NCBI GenBank assembly: GCA_020636375.1
Contig: JACJXZ010000007.1
Location: 124,001 to 188,000 of the forward strand
Direction of reading: 5' to 3'
DNA from: Lewinellaceae bacterium
Lineage (GTDB): Bacteria; Bacteroidota; Bacteroidia; Chitinophagales; Saprospiraceae
Length of the DNA: 64,000 nt
Positions within the stretch are counted from its first letter, which is position 1, and each line of letters begins with the position of its first letter. Positions 61,999 through 64,000 of this stretch are shown here, one piece after another. The position numbers were made by a program, and so were the translations under genes. A model generated the notes under the pieces. That model saw only the letters and a list, made by a program, of their open reading frames with translations. It made no database searches and was not told the origin of the DNA.

Positions 61999-62893
61999 AT
62001 GAACACACACACAGAATACCTCCAGAAGCTGCAAGATTGGATGGAGCTGCGCAACTACAGCGAGGCCACCGTTTCTGCTTACAACTGTGCTCTCAGGCAG
62101 TTTTTGGAATGGCGGGAAGCGGAGGGCTTTTCGGCCCCATTCGGCCAAGAAGAAGCGCGCCGTTATTTGCTGAGCCGTTACCGCAGCGGCAAGAAGTGGC
62201 AAACGGTAAACGGGGATTATTCAGCCATGCGCAAGTTTTACGAGCACGTCCTTGGGCAAGCTTTGGCGTGAGCGCAGCCGAACGCAGTGGGACGTAGAAC
62301 ATTTGCCCCGGCCGCGCAAGGAACGGAGCCTGCCCGGCATATTGTCCACCCAGGAAGTAGAGCGGTTGATCAGCTATGGGCGGACATACAAGCACCAGGT
62401 TTTTATGGTGTTGTTATACGGGACGGGCTTGCGCTTGAGCGAAGCGTTGAACCTGCGGATAGTGGACATTGACGGGCAGCGGCAGCAACTCCGGATAGTA
62501 AAAGGCAAAGGCGCTAAAGGGCGTTATGTGTCCATACCGGAGTGCCTGTTGGAAGTATTGCGCAATTACTACCGGGCATACCGGCCTCAGGATTATCTGT
62601 TCAACGGCAAGTACCGGGGAAGCCGGTGGGCGAACCGCTCGGCGCAGCATTCCCTGGAGCAGGCGCGAACGGCTGCGGGCATAGAACGCAACGTATCGCC
62701 GCATACCCTACGGCACTGCTACGCCACGCACCACTTGGAGAACGGCACCAATTTGGTATATTTGAAGGAGCAGTTAGGCCATAAGCATTTAAAAACGACC
62801 GCCCGATACATTCACTTATGCCAGTCGTACCACAAGCGAGTAGCCCATCCAGTTGCGGGCATGGAAATCAACTTCCGGCAGGAGGCACGATAG
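61999..62893 (+). pseudogene. Tyrosine recombinase, frame broken by a 25-bp palindrome
   Basis: The first part (MNTHTEYLQKLQDWMELRNY, the SAM-like core-binding domain) ends at a stop near 62271 after HVLGQALA. The second (WDVEHLPRPRKERSLPGILS, LLYGTGLRLSEALNLRIVDI, HTLRHCYATHHLENGTNLVY, LGHKHLKTTARYIHLCQSYH) holds the catalytic R, K, HxxR and Y. Deleting 62263-62287 (25 bp) joins HVLGQA to WDVEHL in one frame. A functional protein therefore existed before the insertion. Confidence 0.8.
62263..62287. repeat. 25-bp palindromic insertion in the recombinase gene
   Basis: TTGGCGTGAGCGCAGCCGAA followed by CGCAG. Contains GTGAGCGCAGCCGAAC, the exact reverse complement of 57184-57199. Length 25 shifts the frame by +1. 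Confidence 0.85.
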
Positions 62894-63054
62894 GGGAGTT
62901 GTTCCGGGATCATGGGGAAGCGTACATCCAAGCTTACGGCGCCAGCCGCCGCACCATAGAACTGATCCGCTCTATACGGGTGTGCCGAACGCCGGCCCTG
63001 GGAGGCAAACGCATCACCTGCCAGGGTTGCGGGCAGGTTCGCTACCAATACCTG

Positions 63055-63080
63055 TCCCCGGCATTCGCCGGGGCAGGCTA
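63055..63080. repeat. 26-bp palindromic insertion in the transposase
   Basis: TCCCCGGC-ATTC-GCCGGGG followed by CAGGCTA. Removing it joins RYQYL to CGNSQCPQC in frame. Confidence 0.8.
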
Positions 63081-63176
63081 TGTGGCAACAGCCAATGCCC
63101 GCAGTGCCAGGGCGTCAAACGTATGCAGTGGCAGGACAGGCTTCGCCAGCGGATGCTACAGGTACCTTATTGCCAT

Positions 63177-63203
63177 CCCGACACGATGTGTGCGGGACAA
63201 GTT
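63177..63203. repeat. 27-bp in-frame hairpin insertion, copy 3
   Basis: CCCGACAC-GAT-GTGTGCGGG followed by ACAAGTT, between CAT and ATC. It sits in the same position in the transposase as copy 2 (CH^ITFTLP versus FH^IVFTLP). Confidence 0.85.
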
Positions 63204-63365
63204 ATCACCTTTACTTTGCCTCACTGTTTGAATGGCCTGGCGCGGCGCAACCCCTGGCAGGTGTATAACCTGATGTTCTACTCAGCCTGGCAGACGGTAC
63301 GGCGGTTGTGCAAAAAGCCAAAGAACGTGGGTGGCCTGCCGGGCATGAGCGCCGTGTTGCATACC

Positions 63366-63388
63366 CCGTAATCCTACGGGGCAGGCTA
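63366..63388. repeat. About 23-bp palindromic insertion in the transposase
   Basis: CCGTAATCCTACGGGG followed by CAGGCTA. Removing it gives VLHTWGSDLKYH, which matches VLHTWGQNLHYH of module 1. Confidence 0.75.
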
Positions 63389-63615
63389 TGGGGTTCGGAT
63401 TTAAAGTACCACGTCCACCTGCACTGCCTGGTAACCTTCGGCGGCTACAATGAGCAGGATGGCCAATGGCACTGGCCGAAACGCAAACGGAAGATAGCGC
63501 CTTGCCGAAAGCTGAGCGGGAAGTAAGGAAGAAAAACACGACAGCCAACAATAAAGCGCCAAAGCGAGGCGGAGCAAAGCGACGGCCATAGCGTTGGCGC
63601 TATGTTGAACAGCCT

Positions 63616-63679
63616 GTCCAACTGCATTGTATCTGACAGCACCGCTGCGCGGGGCCGGCAGATACAATGCTTAAAGTTA
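63616..63679 (+). repeat. Shared right end of the IS91 module, copy 2
   Basis: Identical to 59001-59064 except for two bases (GGCC for TTCC in the inner loop). Ends TTAAAGTTA. Confidence 0.85.
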
Positions 63680-63737
63680 GTTGGGTGCAAGCTTAAAGAA
63701 AATCAGGAAACTATAAAAGGTTGGAAGATGTTAAAAA

Positions 63738-63986
63738 ATGGATTATCTTCAAGATCAAAACAACCAAGATATGAGTATTCAAGATATAGACAGAAGAGCC
63801 CTTAAAGCAGTAATTGCCGAAATACTATTTGAAAACCCAAAGTATTTCAAGGAACTCATCAAAGAGATACTTGTTGAGAATCAAGTCATTATAACTGAAG
63901 AGCAAGCTAATCGAAGGAAAAGGTTAGAGAGAATGATTAATGAAGACTTCGACAAGTATGATGAGGTTTTTAAATCACTTGCGTAA
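63738..63986 (+). CDS. Small probable antitoxin
   Basis: An 82-residue acidic-basic helical protein: DRRALKAVIAEILFENPKYF, KELIKEILVENQVIITEEQA, then NRRKRLERMINEDFDKYDEV and FKSLA. The tail pattern (RxxLExxIxxDFxKYDEVFKxLA) is common in small proteins upstream of type II toxins. The next ATG is at 63993, 6 bp after the stop, so its partner is likely just beyond the window. AT-rich, as the other cassette-zone genes. Confidence 0.55.
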   Translation: MDYLQDQNNQDMSIQDIDRRALKAVIAEILFENPKYFKELIKEILVENQVIITEEQANRRKRLERMINEDFDKYDEVFKSLA

Positions 63987-63992
63987 GCGAAG

Positions 63993-64000
63993 ATGAATTA
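63993..64000 (+). CDS. Start of a gene cut by the window edge, probably a toxin
   Basis: ATGAATTA begins 6 bp after the antitoxin-like stop, in the arrangement of a TA pair. Only two codons are visible, so identity is inferred from position. Confidence 0.3.

Larger units (their letters stand above)
62899..63526 (+). pseudogene. IS91-type transposase, broken by two palindromes and truncated
   Basis: Start uncertain (about 62899, or upstream, overlapping the recombinase). Pieces: LFRDHGEAYIQAYGASRRTI, IRVCRTPALGGKRITCQGCG, CGNSQCPQCQG, RLRQRMLQVPYCH, ITFTLPHCLNGLARRNPWQV, GSDLKYHVHLHCLVTFGGYN with the HUH motif. Three palindromes interrupt it: 26 bp at 63055 (frameshift), 27 bp at 63177 (in frame) and about 23 bp at 63366 (frameshift). 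The frame ends at 63526 without the catalytic tyrosine part. Confidence 0.75.
61900..63679 (+). mobile_element. IS91/tyrosine-recombinase module 2 (decayed)
   Basis: Recombinase gene split by a 25-bp palindrome, then an IS91-type transposase gene broken by two palindromes and truncated at its 3' end, then the same right end as module 1 (63616-63679). Left boundary is uncertain; GAAC of the attC-like GTTGAAC precedes it. Confidence 0.65.

Noticed and set aside
1..64000. tRNA, rRNA and riboswitches
   Set aside because: No cloverleaf, rRNA-like or known riboswitch pattern was noticed by eye on either strand.

Overview
The window reads as chromosomal DNA of a GC-rich, aerobic member of the Bacteroidota, most likely a saprospiral (Saprospiria-type) bacterium. 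The evidence is the gliding/type IX secretion set (gldB, a porP/sprF-type gene, gldK, gldL, gldM, gldN, a PorT-like barrel), a protein with a type IX C-terminal sorting domain, Bacteroidota-type -7 boxes (TAnnTTTG) and AT-rich leaders without strong Shine-Dalgarno sequences. Species cannot be fixed from the sequence alone.

Layout. 1-334: broken, AT-richer ORF, possibly a transposase remnant. 0.5-8.2 kb: DUF937 protein, tatA, tatC, gldB, PorT-like barrel, nadC, tdk, a proline-rich protein and a rhomboid protease. 8.2-24 kb: CopB-type copper ATPase, an M1 peptidase, lepA, an SRPBCC protein coupled to an EAD11-type conflict-signalling protein, a DUF998-like protein, a PEP-synthase-like protein, an alpha/beta-hydrolase with an altered nucleophile, a membrane cupin and a DUF255 thioredoxin-like protein. 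24-31 kb: porP/sprF-gldK-gldL-gldM-gldN. 31-40 kb: second M1 peptidase, a membrane protein, ddl, a type IX-sorted protein and a P2-type cation ATPase. 40-50.6 kb: a type I restriction-modification locus (hsdR, hsdM, hsdS) mixed with a shrunken nuclease relative, a DUF559 protein, an HhH-like protein and a complete insertion sequence between hsdM and hsdS. 51-57.2 kb: a fatty-acid beta-oxidation cluster (TetR regulator, acyl-CoA dehydrogenase, thiolase, FadJ/FadB-type enzyme). 57.2-64 kb: a mobile, cassette-like zone with two IS91/tyrosine-recombinase modules sharing one 64-bp end, a DUF6364/PIN toxin-antitoxin pair, an erythromycin-esterase-like gene between two attC-like structures, and the start of what looks like a second toxin-antitoxin pair.

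How the parts work together. Tat genes, GldB, PorT-like, PorP/SprF-like and GldKLMN serve protein export and gliding; the sorting-domain protein is a likely client. The fad genes form one degradation unit under a local TetR regulator. The restriction locus has been reshaped by insertions and deletions.

The most unusual signal is a set of short palindromes inserted inside genes. Three 27-bp hairpins sit in frame at CAT^ATC (His-Ile) sites of IS91-type transposases. Related 23-26 bp palindromes break the reading frames of a recombinase and a transposase so that removing them restores the expected protein. A 54-bp near-perfect palindrome lies in frame in the DUF255 housekeeping gene. Intergenic spaces hold another class of hairpins and tandem arrays built from short words that differ from place to place; two of them are flanked by direct repeats that look like target-site duplications.
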